Counted from the stretch's first letter, positions 7,919-16,297 are shown. The stretch: 36,521 nt of DNA from Clostridia bacterium (GCA_017464565.1 JAFTZH010000053.1:1-36521), one strand, 5' to 3'. Program-made: numbers and translations. The notes: a model not told the origin generated them from the letters alone.

Positions 7919-9127
7919 TCAGTCGTCTATCACTATTCTCGGCACGCGAGAGGTAACGAGGCACAAGCACTCGTATTCTATCGTATCCGCCTTTTTCGCA
8001 AGCGCCGTAAGCTGTTCGGGACGGTTTCCGAAAAGCACTACCTTATCCCCCGCCTTCGCGTGCGTACCCGTAACGTCTATCATACATTGGTCCATACATA
8101 TTCTGCCGCGCACAACCGCCCTCTCGGTACCCGCGTCGGTCATAACGTCAAGCTCGGCGTTCCCGTAAGCTCTTATAAAGCCGTCGGCGTAGCCTATCGG
8201 CAAAGTCGCGATAACCCTGTCGGTATCCGCCTCGTATATTCCGCCGTAGCTCACCGCCTCGCCACTCGGGAGAGTATGCACGTGCGATATCACGGTGCAG
8301 AGCTTCATTACAGGCTCAAGACCGTATTTTTTTACCGCCTCGGACGTATGCGTGCCGTAAAGCGTTATCCCGACACGGCAGGCGTCAAGATAATATTCGG
8401 GAAAGCTCATAGACGCCGCGCTGTTACAGCAGTGTCTGAATTTCACGTCCACGCCACGCGCTAAAAGCGCCTTATCCGTCTTTTTAAATCTCTCAAATTG
8501 GATTTTGGTCTGCGTGTTCGGAGCGTCGCCGTCAATATCCTCGTCCGCCTTTGAAAAATGAGTAAACATTCCGCATATATCGAGCGACTCGATACGGCTT
8601 ATCTCGGATATCTCCTCCGCCGCTTTCTCTATCTCTCCGTCGTTCCTTGCCGAAAAGCCTATACGGTTCATTCCCGTATCGAGCTTGACGTGGCATTTTA
8701 CTCTGACTCCCGCAAGCTCCGCTTCCACGGCGAGCCGACGGGCGTATTCCGCGTCAACGAGCGAGGTTATTATGCCGTACTTAGCCAGCAGCGACGCCTG
8801 CGACGGAAAGGTATATCCGAGAATAAGGATATCGGCGTCCGCGCCGAAGTCGTCGCATACCTCGCGCAGATCTATCGCCTCCTCTATCGAGGAAACGGCG
8901 AAAAAACGGCAGCCCTCCTCAAGCAGCGCACGGCAGCAGTTTTTTGCCCCGTGTCCGTAAGCGTCCGCCTTAAGCACGCACATCATTATGGTATCTTTTG
9001 AGACGCGGCTTATCTCACCGCGCATTATTCTGTAATTGTGCTTCAACGCCCCGAGATTTATCTCGGCATATGTCTTGTGATTTCCGAGCATAGGCATTGA
9101 AGAATAAAGATGATATTTCTTTTTCAT
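7919..9127 (-). CDS. alr: Alanine racemase
   Basis: This 402-residue PLP enzyme interconverts L- and D-alanine for peptidoglycan synthesis. The PLP lysine is K53 in VLKADAYGHG. The second catalytic tyrosine lies in AVSYGGIYEAD, and RICMDQCMIDVT is the C-terminal signature. I chose the ATG at 9127 because the sigma-A promoter at 9181-9209 overlaps the longer reading frame, so the ATG-like start at 9190 cannot be transcribed from it. The 5' untranslated region would be roughly 45-50 bases. The ribosome binding site (AGAGAAAG) is weak. Confidence 0.94.
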   Translation of the reverse strand: MKKKYHLYSSMPMLGNHKTYAEINLGALKHNYRIMRGEISRVSKDTIMMCVLKADAYGHGAKNCCRALLEEGCRFFAVSSIEEAIDLREVCDDFGADADILILGYTFPSQASLLAKYGIITSLVDAEYARRLAVEAELAGVRVKCHVKLDTGMNRIGFSARNDGEIEKAAEEISEISRIESLDICGMFTHFSKADEDIDGDAPNTQTKIQFERFKKTDKALLARGVDVKFRHCCNSAASMSFPEYYLDACRVGITLYGTHTSEAVKKYGLEPVMKLCTVISHVHTLPSGEAVSYGGIYEADTDRVIATLPIGYADGFIRAYGNAELDVMTDAGTERAVVRGRICMDQCMIDVTGTHAKAGDKVVLFGNRPEQLTALAKKADTIEYECLCLVTSRVPRIVIDD

Positions 9128-9180
9128 ATATTCTTTCTCTGAAGTATGAAGTATATAGTATTCGTTTTCATCCGAATTAT

Positions 9181-9209
9181 ATTTTACCACAATATTTGTC
9201 TTATTTCAA
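9181..9209 (-). promoter_or_regulatory. Sigma-A promoter for alr
   Basis: On the minus strand, TTGAAA (9204-9209) and TAAAAT (9181-9186) are separated by exactly 17 bases, a near-consensus sigma-A promoter. It fixes the alr start downstream of 9175. Confidence 0.75.
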
Positions 9210-9234
9210 CCATATTTAAGTATTAATTTATAAT
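9205..9234 (+). promoter_or_regulatory. Possible promoter for the lipoprotein/GT4-CsaB genes
   Basis: A perfect TATAAT at 9229-9234 lies 45 bases before the lipoprotein ATG. The best -35 match is TTCAAC at 9205-9210, which is weak and has an 18-base spacer. It would overlap the alr promoter back to back. Confidence 0.4.
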
Positions 9235-9279
9235 ATTTTTCATATCGTATGTTAGTAAAATGAATTGAGGTAAAGCAGT

Positions 9280-9813
9280 ATGGGAAAAATCAAAGCGGTG
9301 GTGTTGATATTCGCTCTTATTATAGTCCTCACGGGCTGTCAGCCGAAAAAAGAAGGGCTTTCGGGTTTTTCGGACGGAGCGTTTACGTGCGAGGCAAGCT
9401 GGGTATGCGAGGGTAAAACCGTACGCGCCGAAATATCGGCTGGAGAGATACGCTCCGACGGTCTCCCCAGAGACCTATCCATTGCTTTTTCGGAGCCGAG
9501 AGCTATGTCGGGCATAACGGTATGCAGGAAGGACGGAAAAATATCCGCCTTTATAGACGGGCTGACGTGGGAGGGCGAATATCTTCGGGGCTGGCTCGGA
9601 ACGGAGGCGCTTTTCGAGACCGACGGAGATATAATAGGCTCTTTCCCCGAGACTCTGAACGGAGATACGGTCAGGCACCTGACTTTAAAAAGAACCGACG
9701 GAGAAAACACCGAAATGTATCTGTCAAGCGCGGGCGGTCTGCCCGTTAAGCTGTGCGGAAAGGTAAACGGAAAATACACAGAGGTAACTATATTGCGGTT
9801 TGAAAAGAAGTAA
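9280..9813 (+). CDS. Small lipoprotein of unknown function
   Basis: The protein is 177 residues. It has a classic lipoprotein signal: basic start MGKIK, a hydrophobic core and the lipobox LTGC with the modified cysteine at C20. The mature part is beta-rich, with repeated short strands and no motif I recognise. Its layout (an extracytoplasmic beta domain containing LTLKRTDGENTEMYLSS and a GLPVKLCGKVNGKYTEV stretch) loosely recalls LolA-like lipid-binding folds, but that is speculation. GAGG precedes the ATG. It is followed after 18 bases by the GT4-CsaB gene, so the two are probably co-transcribed. Confidence 0.8.
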   Translation: MGKIKAVVLIFALIIVLTGCQPKKEGLSGFSDGAFTCEASWVCEGKTVRAEISAGEIRSDGLPRDLSIAFSEPRAMSGITVCRKDGKISAFIDGLTWEGEYLRGWLGTEALFETDGDIIGSFPETLNGDTVRHLTLKRTDGENTEMYLSSAGGLPVKLCGKVNGKYTEVTILRFEKK

Positions 9814-9831
9814 AAGCGAAGGAGAGGACGT

Positions 9832-11856
9832 ATGAAAATACTTATGCTTACAGCCTCACTAAACACGGGAGGCGCCGAAACTCATATATGCGAGCTTGCA
9901 TCGGCTCTGACACGAAAAGGCGAGAGAGTGTGCGTCGTATCCGCGGGGGGAAAAATGACCGAACTGCTAAAAAACTCGGGAATACGCCACGTATCTCTCC
10001 CTCTTGACAAAAAATCCCCCCTCTCCCTTCTCAAAGCGTATTCGGGACTTATGAGCCTTACCGAAAACGAACGCTTCGACGTTATTCACGCCCATTCAAG
10101 GATAGCCGCGTATCTCGGCGAAAAGATATCACTCCGCAGAAAAATCCCTTTCGTAACCACGGTTCACGCGAAATTCAGCCTTTCTCCAATAAAAAAGTAT
10201 ATGTCAAGATGGGGCTATTATGTCAGCGCGGTCGGAGAAGATCTCGCGGCTTATATACGAAAGGAATACGGCGTAAATCCCGACGGGATACGCATTATCC
10301 CAAACGGTGTCGATACGCGGCGCTTTTGCGCGGCGGCTGATTGTAAAAAAGACGATGCGAAGCGAATACTTTTCGTAAGCCGTCTTGACCGCGACTGCTC
10401 GGACGCCGCCTACTCTCTGTGCCGTATATCCGAAAGGCTTGCGGAAAGATATCCGAATATCCGCATTGATATCGCGGGCGGAGGCTCGGAATATCCGTCC
10501 TTGAGCGAGTGCGCGAGGATAAAGAACGAAAAGCTCGGATACCGCTGTATAAATACTCTCGGACGCTTAAACGAGCCCGAAAAGCATATGGCTCGGAGCG
10601 ACGTATGCGTAGGCGTTTCCCGCGTTCTTCTTGAGGCTATGTCCTGCGGAGTACCCGTGGTTCTGGCGGGCAACGAGGGCTTTATGGGCACTCTGACGGA
10701 GGAAAATATAAATCGCGCCTCCGAAACCAATTTTTGCGGAAGAGGCGGAGATACGCTTGACGACGAAAGACTTTTTGACGCGCTGCGCGCTATTCTTGAT
10801 ACGCCGCCCGAAAAGTCGTCGGCTCTTGGGAGCTTTCTGCGTGAATACGTCAAAAGCAACAATGGCATAGACGCCTCCGCAGAAATGACGATAGCTTTTT
10901 ATAAAGAAGCATTGAGGAGCGTGAGCTTCTGCGGCGGCAAGGTCTGTCTGTGCGGATATTACGGATTCGGTAACACGGGAGACGACGCTCTGCTCCGCGA
11001 GGCTATAAAAAGAGCGAGAAAGCTCTACGGGAACGAGGGGATATCAGCGCTTACGCGCTCACCCGAAAAGGACCGCTGCCACTTTGGAATAAGATGCGTG
11101 TCGAGAAGCAATATATTCAAGGCCGTAAGAGAGATATCTAACAGCGAACGTCTGATATTCGGAGGCGGAAGCTTATTTCAGGACAAAACCAGCCTGCGCT
11201 CACTCCTTTATTACGCTTTTATTGCCCACACAGCGTTCCGCAAGGGTGTGAAGGTAGAGCTTTGGGCAAACGGAATAGGCCCTCTCAAAAGGAAAATATC
11301 GCGAAGGATAATGCGGTATATTCTGACGCGCGCGGAGTATATCGGAGTCAGAGACCGAGAATCCGAAAAAATCGCGGCGGAGCTCGGTGCCGACAAAAAC
11401 AAGCTCCGCAGAGAACGCGACCTTGCGTTCTCTGCGGAGCCGTGCGGTGATAAAAGACTCGAATATATTTTCAGTTCAATAGGATTAAAAAAGAACGAAC
11501 GCTTCGCGGTGATAGGAGTGAGCGGAAAAAGCTCGGAAAGCACCTTAAATGCTATAACCCTCCGAGTCAAAGAGCTTGCGCGTGAAGGCTTGAGGTGCGT
11601 TTTTATCGCGATGTATCCGAATGAGGACAAAAGCCTTTCGCTGAAATTGTGCCGCGAGACTAACGGAAAATACGCCGAGCGTCTTACGGGAAGCGAGCTC
11701 GTCGGACTTCTTGAAAAGTCCGAGATGTGCGTCGGAAGCAGACTGCACCTGCTCATATTCGCAAGAGCCGCGGGCGCGCGCTTTGAAGGCTTTGGAAGCG
11801 ACCCTAAAATCATATCCTTTTGTCTTGAAAACGGAGGAAAAGTAAGTAAAAATTAA
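9832..11856 (+). CDS. GT4 glycosyltransferase fused to CsaB-like pyruvyltransferase
   Basis: The protein is 674 residues with two enzymes in one chain. Residues 1-365 are a GT4 (GT-B fold) glycosyltransferase: ASLNTGGAETHI at the start, IRIIPNGVDTRRF mid-chain, and VGVSRVLLEAMSCGVPVV as the nucleotide-sugar site. Residues about 370-674 match CsaB/polysaccharide pyruvyltransferase: LCGYYGFGNTGDDALLREAI, IFGGGSLFQD, WANGIGPL and VGSRLHLLIFA. CsaB adds ketal pyruvate to a secondary cell-wall polymer that anchors SLH-domain proteins. The first glutamate of the usual E-x7-E motif appears to be absent. The reading frame is unbroken. Roles of both halves in one wall polymer are inferred. Confidence 0.88.
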   Translation: MKILMLTASLNTGGAETHICELASALTRKGERVCVVSAGGKMTELLKNSGIRHVSLPLDKKSPLSLLKAYSGLMSLTENERFDVIHAHSRIAAYLGEKISLRRKIPFVTTVHAKFSLSPIKKYMSRWGYYVSAVGEDLAAYIRKEYGVNPDGIRIIPNGVDTRRFCAAADCKKDDAKRILFVSRLDRDCSDAAYSLCRISERLAERYPNIRIDIAGGGSEYPSLSECARIKNEKLGYRCINTLGRLNEPEKHMARSDVCVGVSRVLLEAMSCGVPVVLAGNEGFMGTLTEENINRASETNFCGRGGDTLDDERLFDALRAILDTPPEKSSALGSFLREYVKSNNGIDASAEMTIAFYKEALRSVSFCGGKVCLCGYYGFGNTGDDALLREAIKRARKLYGNEGISALTRSPEKDRCHFGIRCVSRSNIFKAVREISNSERLIFGGGSLFQDKTSLRSLLYYAFIAHTAFRKGVKVELWANGIGPLKRKISRRIMRYILTRAEYIGVRDRESEKIAAELGADKNKLRRERDLAFSAEPCGDKRLEYIFSSIGLKKNERFAVIGVSGKSSESTLNAITLRVKELAREGLRCVFIAMYPNEDKSLSLKLCRETNGKYAERLTGSELVGLLEKSEMCVGSRLHLLIFARAAGARFEGFGSDPKIISFCLENGGKVSKN

Positions 11857-11955
11857 TAGTGAATAATGAATAATTTAGGTTGATTTTCGTTACCGACCGA
11901 CAACGCAGTATTGCGGATTTTATACAATCGGCATCGCGTCTATTAAATCTTATCC

Positions 11956-12003
11956 GTAGTGGCGTTCTGTGAACGCCCGCGGGCGAACGCAGTTAGCCCC
12001 TAC
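11956..12003. repeat. Imperfect palindromic intergenic repeat
   Basis: This 48-base element starts GTAGTGGCG and ends AGCCCCTAC, with the central core GCCCGCGGGC and flanking GAACGC / GCGAACGC arms. The two halves are imperfect inverted copies. It lies between the convergent GT4-CsaB and queA genes, preceded by an AT-rich stretch containing GTGAATAATGAATAAT. It resembles REP/MITE-type palindromic repeats, but I can see only one copy here. The remaining intergenic sequence (11857-11955) shows no gene. Confidence 0.55.
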
Positions 12004-12018
12004 CGTGTCGGATTTCTT

Positions 12019-13092
12019 TTATTCTATAAACATCGCGTCGCCGAACGAAAAGAAGCGATATTTTTCCTCAACCGCGGTTTTGTATGCCTCCATAACCGCA
12101 TCCTTGTCGTAAAACGCCGAAACCAGCATAAGCAGCGTGCTTTCGGGCAAGTGAAAATTGGTTATCAACGCGTCTACCGCTTTGAATTTATAACCCGGAT
12201 AAATAAATATTCCCGTGTTTCCCGACCCCGCTCTTACCGTTCCGTCCTCGTCAGACGAGCTTTCAAGCGTGCGGCAGGAGGTAGTTCCGACGCATATAAC
12301 GCGACCTCCCGAAGCCCTTGCGGAATTTATAATATTCGCGTTTTCCACCGATACCGAAAAAAACTCACTGTGCATTATATGCTCGCTTATCTTATCCGCC
12401 TTTACGGGTCTGAAGGTACCGAGACCTACGTGCAGCATAACTCTCGCTATACGAACTCCCTTTGCCTCTATTCTTTCAAGAAGCTCCTCGGTAAAATGCA
12501 GTCCAGCCGTCGGAGCGGCGGCAGATCCCTCCTCCTTGGCGTATACCGTCTGATATCTCGAATTGTCCTTCAGCTGCTCTGTAATATAAGGCGGCAGAGG
12601 CATAAGACCTATCTTATGCAATATAGAGTATATATTGTCGTCCGAGGTCTTATCGTATTCAAATTTTATAATACGGTTGCCTTCCTCCACGATATCTACT
12701 ATCTCACCCGTCAATATTCCCCCTCCGAAAACGAGTCTTGAACCTATCCTCGCTCTCTTTCCGGGCTTGACGAGCGTTTCCCAAGTATCAAGCTCCCTGT
12801 GCTTCAGTAAAAGCAGCTCGATAGACGCGTCCTCCCTGTCCTTCACGTGTCCGTAAAGCCTTGCGGGAATTACCTTTGAGTCGTTTATAACGAGCACGTC
12901 TCCGCTGCGGAGATAATCTATCACATCGTGAAATATCCTATGCTCTATCGTCTTTTTTCGTCTGTCGAGCACCATAAGTCGGGACTCGTCTCTCTTCTCC
13001 ATAGGATGCTGGGCTATAAGCTCCTCGGGAAGCTCATAATAAAAATCCGACGTAAGCAGGTCGGTCTCTAATCTTTCATTTCTGATTATCAC
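12019..13092 (-). CDS. queA: S-adenosylmethionine:tRNA ribosyltransferase-isomerase
   Basis: This 357-residue enzyme transfers the ribosyl part of SAM to preQ1-tRNA to make epoxyqueuosine. Family motifs include [46 protein letters not shown] and [18 protein letters not shown] chose a GTG at 13092 with AAGGGAG eight bases upstream; the open frame extends to 13140 but overlaps the divergent dapA promoter. No other queuosine gene and no preQ1 riboswitch is seen nearby. Confidence 0.94.
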   Translation of the reverse strand: MIIRNERLETDLLTSDFYYELPEELIAQHPMEKRDESRLMVLDRRKKTIEHRIFHDVIDYLRSGDVLVINDSKVIPARLYGHVKDREDASIELLLLKHRELDTWETLVKPGKRARIGSRLVFGGGILTGEIVDIVEEGNRIIKFEYDKTSDDNIYSILHKIGLMPLPPYITEQLKDNSRYQTVYAKEEGSAAAPTAGLHFTEELLERIEAKGVRIARVMLHVGLGTFRPVKADKISEHIMHSEFFSVSVENANIINSARASGGRVICVGTTSCRTLESSSDEDGTVRAGSGNTGIFIYPGYKFKAVDALITNFHLPESTLLMLVSAFYDKDAVMEAYKTAVEEKYRFFSFGDAMFIE

Positions 13093-13133
13093 TAAAAAAA
13101 CTCCCTTAAAGAAAAATTTTATACGTTTTATGC

Positions 13134-13162
13134 TTGACATATTCGTAAAGGTATGCTATCAT
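13134..13162 (+). promoter_or_regulatory. Sigma-A promoter for the lysine riboswitch/dapAB transcript
   Basis: A consensus TTGACA (13134-13139) and TATCAT (13157-13162) are separated by 17 bases. The transcript would begin near 13169, about 20 bases before the riboswitch core. The gap from 13093 to 13462 is fully occupied by this promoter, the riboswitch and its terminator. Confidence 0.88.
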
Positions 13163-13184
13163 ATTGAGGAAGATACATATAATT

Positions 13185-13347
13185 ATGACAGAGGTGCATC
13201 TTGCAACTGCCGTCAGCCAAGGTCCCGCAACCGTTTGAGGCTGGCTGTGAGTGTGAAGTGCCGAAGTCGTGCCGCGGCGGGCGCGGTACTGCTGGTTCGT
13301 TCGGTTAAGAGCTGACGGACTGTCATCTGATGATGGAGAGCTGTCTG
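13185..13347 (+). ncRNA. Lysine riboswitch (L box)
   Basis: The conserved L-box blocks appear in order: AGAGGTGC at 13190-13197, GTGCCGAAG at 13258-13266, and GGACTGTCATC with a short CATC/TGATG hairpin at 13317-13335, ending in GAGAGCTGTC. A closing P1 pairing of GACAG (13187-13191) with CTGTC (13341-13345) brackets it. This RNA senses lysine and normally causes premature termination when lysine is high. The placement before dapA, between a strong promoter and an intrinsic terminator, agrees. Exact edges are approximate. Confidence 0.92.
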
Positions 13348-13394
13348 TTATTGTTGAATATAGTATAAGCACGCCTATATTATATTACAATTAC

Positions 13395-13420
13395 AGCCGG
13401 TTTTCAACCGGTTTTTTATT
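13395..13420 (+). terminator. Intrinsic terminator of the lysine riboswitch
   Basis: CCGGTT (13397-13402) pairs with AACCGG (13406-13411) across a three-base loop, followed by a run of six Ts and a second T-rich stretch. It is the expression platform between the aptamer and dapA. Confidence 0.88.
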
Positions 13421-13462
13421 TTTTATACGATATCAATATTACTTTTATGAAAGGATAAAGCT

Positions 13463-14356
13463 ATGAGCAAATTCAAAAAAACAATTTTTACGGGAGCGGC
13501 GACCGCGATTATAACGCCTTTTAAGAACGGAGAGATCGATTACGAAAGCTTCGGAAAAATAATAGACTCGCAGATAAACGGCGGAATAGACGCCATAGTA
13601 GTCGCGGGAACGACGGGCGAGGCGGCAACTCTTACGCACGAGGAGCACTGCGAATGTATAAAATACGCCGTTGAAAAGGTCGCGGGCAGAGTTCCCGTCA
13701 TCGCGGGAACGGGCTCCAACGACACCGCCTACGGAATAGAGCTTTCAAAATACGCCTGCGAGGTCGGAGCCGACGCCCTTCTTCTCGTAACGCCTTACTA
13801 CAACAAGGCAACTCCGAAGGGACTTATCAAAAGCTTCATCGAAACCGCCGAAAAAACCGACAAGCCGATAATACTCTACAACGTTCCGAGCAGAACGGGC
13901 TGTAATATTTCCCTTCCCGTTTACCGTGAGCTTGCGAAGCACGAGAGAATAGCAGCGGTAAAGGAGGCTTCGGGAAACCTCAGCTCGATAGCCGAGCTTA
14001 TTGAGGAATGCGGAGATTATTTCGATATCTATTCGGGAAACGACGACCAGATAGTTCCGATAATGTCTCTGGGCGGAAAGGGCGTTATCTCCGTGCTTTC
14101 CAACCTGCTTCCGAGGGAGACGCACGATATATGCCGCTATTGCCTTGAGAGCAACTATCCCGAGGCGGCAAAGCTCCAGCTTGAATATCTCAAGCTTATA
14201 AACGCGCTTTTCTGCGAGGTAAATCCCGTTCCGATAAAGACCGCTATGGCGGAGCTCGGATTGTGCGATATAGAAATGAGACTTCCTCTTTGCGAAATGG
14301 AAGACGCGAATAAGCAGAAGCTTATCGCCGCTATGAAAAAACATAATCTTCTCTGA
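13463..14356 (+). CDS. dapA: 4-hydroxy-tetrahydrodipicolinate synthase
   Basis: This 297-residue class I aldolase-type enzyme condenses pyruvate with aspartate semialdehyde, the first committed step to diaminopimelate and lysine. The Schiff-base lysine is K167 in AAVKEASGN, with Y139 in LYNVPSRTG and the substrate loop GTTGEAATL at residues 49-57. GAAAGGA precedes the ATG. It is the first gene after the lysine riboswitch and is followed by dapB after 35 bases. Confidence 0.97.
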   Translation: MSKFKKTIFTGAATAIITPFKNGEIDYESFGKIIDSQINGGIDAIVVAGTTGEAATLTHEEHCECIKYAVEKVAGRVPVIAGTGSNDTAYGIELSKYACEVGADALLLVTPYYNKATPKGLIKSFIETAEKTDKPIILYNVPSRTGCNISLPVYRELAKHERIAAVKEASGNLSSIAELIEECGDYFDIYSGNDDQIVPIMSLGGKGVISVLSNLLPRETHDICRYCLESNYPEAAKLQLEYLKLINALFCEVNPVPIKTAMAELGLCDIEMRLPLCEMEDANKQKLIAAMKKHNLL

Positions 14357-14391
14357 TTGATACTTATCTTTCTGTGAAAGGACCGTTAAAA

Positions 14392-15156
14392 ATGATAAAC
14401 GTTATTCTCTGCGGATGCGGAGGCAGAATGGGACGCGCGGTAACGGACGCCGTCGGTGAGAACGACCGTTTCAGAATTGTCGCGGGTGTAGATATAAACG
14501 CCTCCTCTCTCGGCGCCGCTTGTGATTTTCCCATATATCAGTCTATATCCGATTTTCCCGGCAAAGCCGACGTAATAATTGACTTTTCCCACCACAGCGC
14601 GCTTCCCTGTCTTGCGGAATACGCGTCAGCCACGGGCACGCCTCTGGTGATAGCGACGACGGGACATTCGGACGAGGAAATGGATATTATGAAAAACACC
14701 TCCGAGGCGGTTCCCGTTTTCTTCTCAAGGAATATGTCGATAGGAATAAATTTGCTCATAGAGATGTGCCGCCGCGCTGCCCGCACTCTCGGAACAGATT
14801 TTGACGTTGAGATAATCGAAAAGCACCACAACAAAAAGCTTGACGCTCCCAGCGGAACGGCTTTGATGATAGCCGAAGCACTTTCGGAGGAACGCGGGGA
14901 GACCGAGCTTGTCTACGACCGACACGAGCGCAGAGAGCGCAGAAAAAGCTCGGAGATTGGTATTCACGCCATACGCGGCGGAACGATAGTAGGCGAGCAC
15001 GACGTTATTTTTGCGGGAAATAACGAGATAGTAACGCTTTCACACACCGCCACATCACGTGAAATATTTGCGAACGGCGCACTGAAGGCGGCAGAGTTTA
15101 TAATCGGCAAAAAGCCCGCTGCGTATAATATGTCCGACATTATAAATGAGATATAG
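14392..15156 (+). CDS. dapB: 4-hydroxy-tetrahydrodipicolinate reductase
   Basis: This 254-residue NAD(P)H-dependent enzyme makes tetrahydrodipicolinate in the diaminopimelate pathway. The nucleotide-binding motif GCGGRMGRAV is at residues 8-17. The substrate-site signature EIIEKHHNKKLDAPSGTA is intact. I chose the ATG at 14392, since GAAAGGA lies just upstream; a GTG at 14374 would include that site in the coding region. It should share the lysine riboswitch with dapA. Tetrahydrodipicolinate upstream of this step also feeds dipicolinate, made by DpaAB at 21266-22725. Confidence 0.96.
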   Translation: MINVILCGCGGRMGRAVTDAVGENDRFRIVAGVDINASSLGAACDFPIYQSISDFPGKADVIIDFSHHSALPCLAEYASATGTPLVIATTGHSDEEMDIMKNTSEAVPVFFSRNMSIGINLLIEMCRRAARTLGTDFDVEIIEKHHNKKLDAPSGTALMIAEALSEERGETELVYDRHERRERRKSSEIGIHAIRGGTIVGEHDVIFAGNNEIVTLSHTATSREIFANGALKAAEFIIGKKPAAYNMSDIINEI

Positions 15157-15180
15157 TTATTTGGTTTTGTGAGTTTTAAG

Positions 15181-15210
15181 GGGGATAAGCTTTTTCAAAA
15201 GCTTATCCCC
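15181..15210. repeat. Perfect 14 bp hairpin after dapB
   Basis: A 14 bp perfect stem, GGGGATAAGCTTTT with AAAAGCTTATCCCC, has a two-base loop. No clear T-tract follows on either strand (GTCTTTAAAC on the plus side). It shares the AGCTTTT/AAAAGCT core with the hairpin at 1-22, so the two may be copies of one intergenic element. Confidence 0.6.
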
Positions 15211-15236
15211 GTCTTTAAACGCAATGAAAAACAAAA

Positions 15237-15276
15237 AAATAAATCGGGGCGGAGATTTCTCCGCCCCGATTTATTT
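15237..15276. terminator. Bidirectional terminator between dapB and rpmA
   Basis: A 19 bp perfect stem, AAATAAATCGGGGCGGAGA with its complement, has A-rich sequence on one side and T-rich on the other. It can stop transcription from both dapB (plus) and rpmA (minus), which converge here. Confidence 0.88.
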
Positions 15277-15279
15277 TCG

Positions 15280-15558
15280 TTAGTCAGCGTATACGCTAAC
15301 CTGCTTCTTGTCCTTCGTCTTCTGCTCGAACTTAACGTTTCCGTCAATCAAAGCAAACAAAGTGTGATCCTTACCCATACCAACGTTGTTGCCGGGGTGA
15401 ATTGCCGTGCCTCTCTGTCTGAGAATTATGTTGCCGGCAACGACAGGCTGTCCGTCTGCCTTCTTTACACCAAGGCGCTTGGACTCACTGTCTCGTCCGT
15501 TCTTCGTTGAACCAACACCCTTTTTATGAGCAAAGAACTGTAAACTGAGCTTAAACAT
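15280..15558 (-). CDS. rpmA: Ribosomal protein bL27
   Basis: This 92-residue large-subunit protein contacts the peptidyl transferase centre. It has the Firmicutes N-terminal extension MFKLSLQFF before [12 protein letters not shown]. In relatives Prp removes this extension by cutting between FF and A. I chose the ATG at 15558, which has GGAGGAACG upstream; an upstream in-frame start at 15573 lies in the ribosome binding site. It is the last gene of rplU-prp-rpmA. Confidence 0.97.
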   Translation of the reverse strand: MFKLSLQFFAHKKGVGSTKNGRDSESKRLGVKKADGQPVVAGNIILRQRGTAIHPGNNVGMGKDHTLFALIDGNVKFEQKTKDKKQVSVYAD

Positions 15559-15617
15559 TTTTCGTTCCTCCATTCAATGTAATTTTTAGTACTGCGTTTC
15601 GTCAGACGAAACGCGGA

Positions 15618-15977
15618 TTAGATATAATCGACGTCCTTTACCTCTACGTCGAGATAATCGTAATACTCCTCGATCATATCGTTAAGCTGGTAAAAATATG
15701 ACAAAAACAATCCCGAAACAGCGTATCTCTTGCGCTCGTCCTCTTCAAACTCGGGCAGAGCCGCCTTGGAACGAACCACGATATGCGTAGCTCCCTCGTT
15801 TACGCTGTAATCCACGTCGGAGGCGTACGCCACCTCTATGGTATTGATTATGAGCATAGTCATCGCCGAAAGAGCCGCGCAGAGAACGTCGTCCCCCGCT
15901 TCTCCGTATCCGGTATGTCCCTGCTCCTCAAAGCCGTAATAAGCACCGCCGCTTCTGAAAAATACTATCTTTGTCAT
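15618..15977 (-). CDS. prp: Ribosomal-processing cysteine protease Prp
   Basis: This 119-residue protein of the YsxB/TM1457 family has the catalytic pair H21 in GHTGYGEAGDD and C33 in VLCAALSAM. Prp cleaves the N-terminal extension from L27, which is encoded next and has the matching cut site. The gene starts eight bases after the rplU stop with no strong ribosome binding site in that gap, so translation may be coupled. Confidence 0.92.
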   Translation of the reverse strand: MTKIVFFRSGGAYYGFEEQGHTGYGEAGDDVLCAALSAMTMLIINTIEVAYASDVDYSVNEGATHIVVRSKAALPEFEEDERKRYAVSGLFLSYFYQLNDMIEEYYDYLDVEVKDVDYI

Positions 15978-15985
15978 TTTACCGA

Positions 15986-16297
15986 TTAGCCCTCAACAGA
16001 CAATATCTGTACCTTGGTGTAAGGCTGTCTGTGTCCGATCTTCTTCTTCTCGTTTTTCTTGGACTTGTACTTCATTACATAGATCTTCTTGCCCTTGCCG
16101 TTGGCAACGACCTTCGCGTTTACCTTTGCGCCCTCAACGTTGGGAGCACCAACCTTAAGACCGTCTGCGGTAGACACTGCCTTGACACAGTCAAAAGTAA
16201 CCGTGTCTCCTTCGCTTGCGTTGAGCTTCTCGATAAAGAGAATATCGCCCTCGCTGACCTTGTACTGCTTTCCGCCCGTTTCAATAACTGCGTACAC
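15986..16297 (-). CDS. rplU: Ribosomal protein bL21
   Basis: This 103-residue large-subunit protein starts [14 protein letters not shown] and ends [16 protein letters not shown], as in L21. I chose the GTG at 16297 with GAGAGG about eight bases upstream; another GTG at 16306 lies in the ribosome binding site region. It heads the rplU-prp-rpmA operon behind a probable autoregulatory leader. Confidence 0.96.
   Translation of the reverse strand: MYAVIETGGKQYKVSEGDILFIEKLNASEGDTVTFDCVKAVSTADGLKVGAPNVEGAKVNAKVVANGKGKKIYVMKYKSKKNEKKKIGHRQPYTKVQILSVEG

Noticed and set aside
9832..11856. Reading the GT4-CsaB gene as two genes or a frameshift
   Set aside because: The frame is continuous with no stop, and no ribosome binding site or start is evident at the domain boundary near 10930.
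12005..12019. A preQ1 riboswitch for queA
   Set aside because: queA is read from the other side; its 5' region at 13092-13140 shows no preQ1 aptamer blocks.
12019..12741. A long plus-strand open frame across queA
   Set aside because: It is antisense to a gene whose whole family is recognisable. It has no ribosome binding site and its translation is rich in Arg, Tyr and Ser, as expected of a shadow frame.
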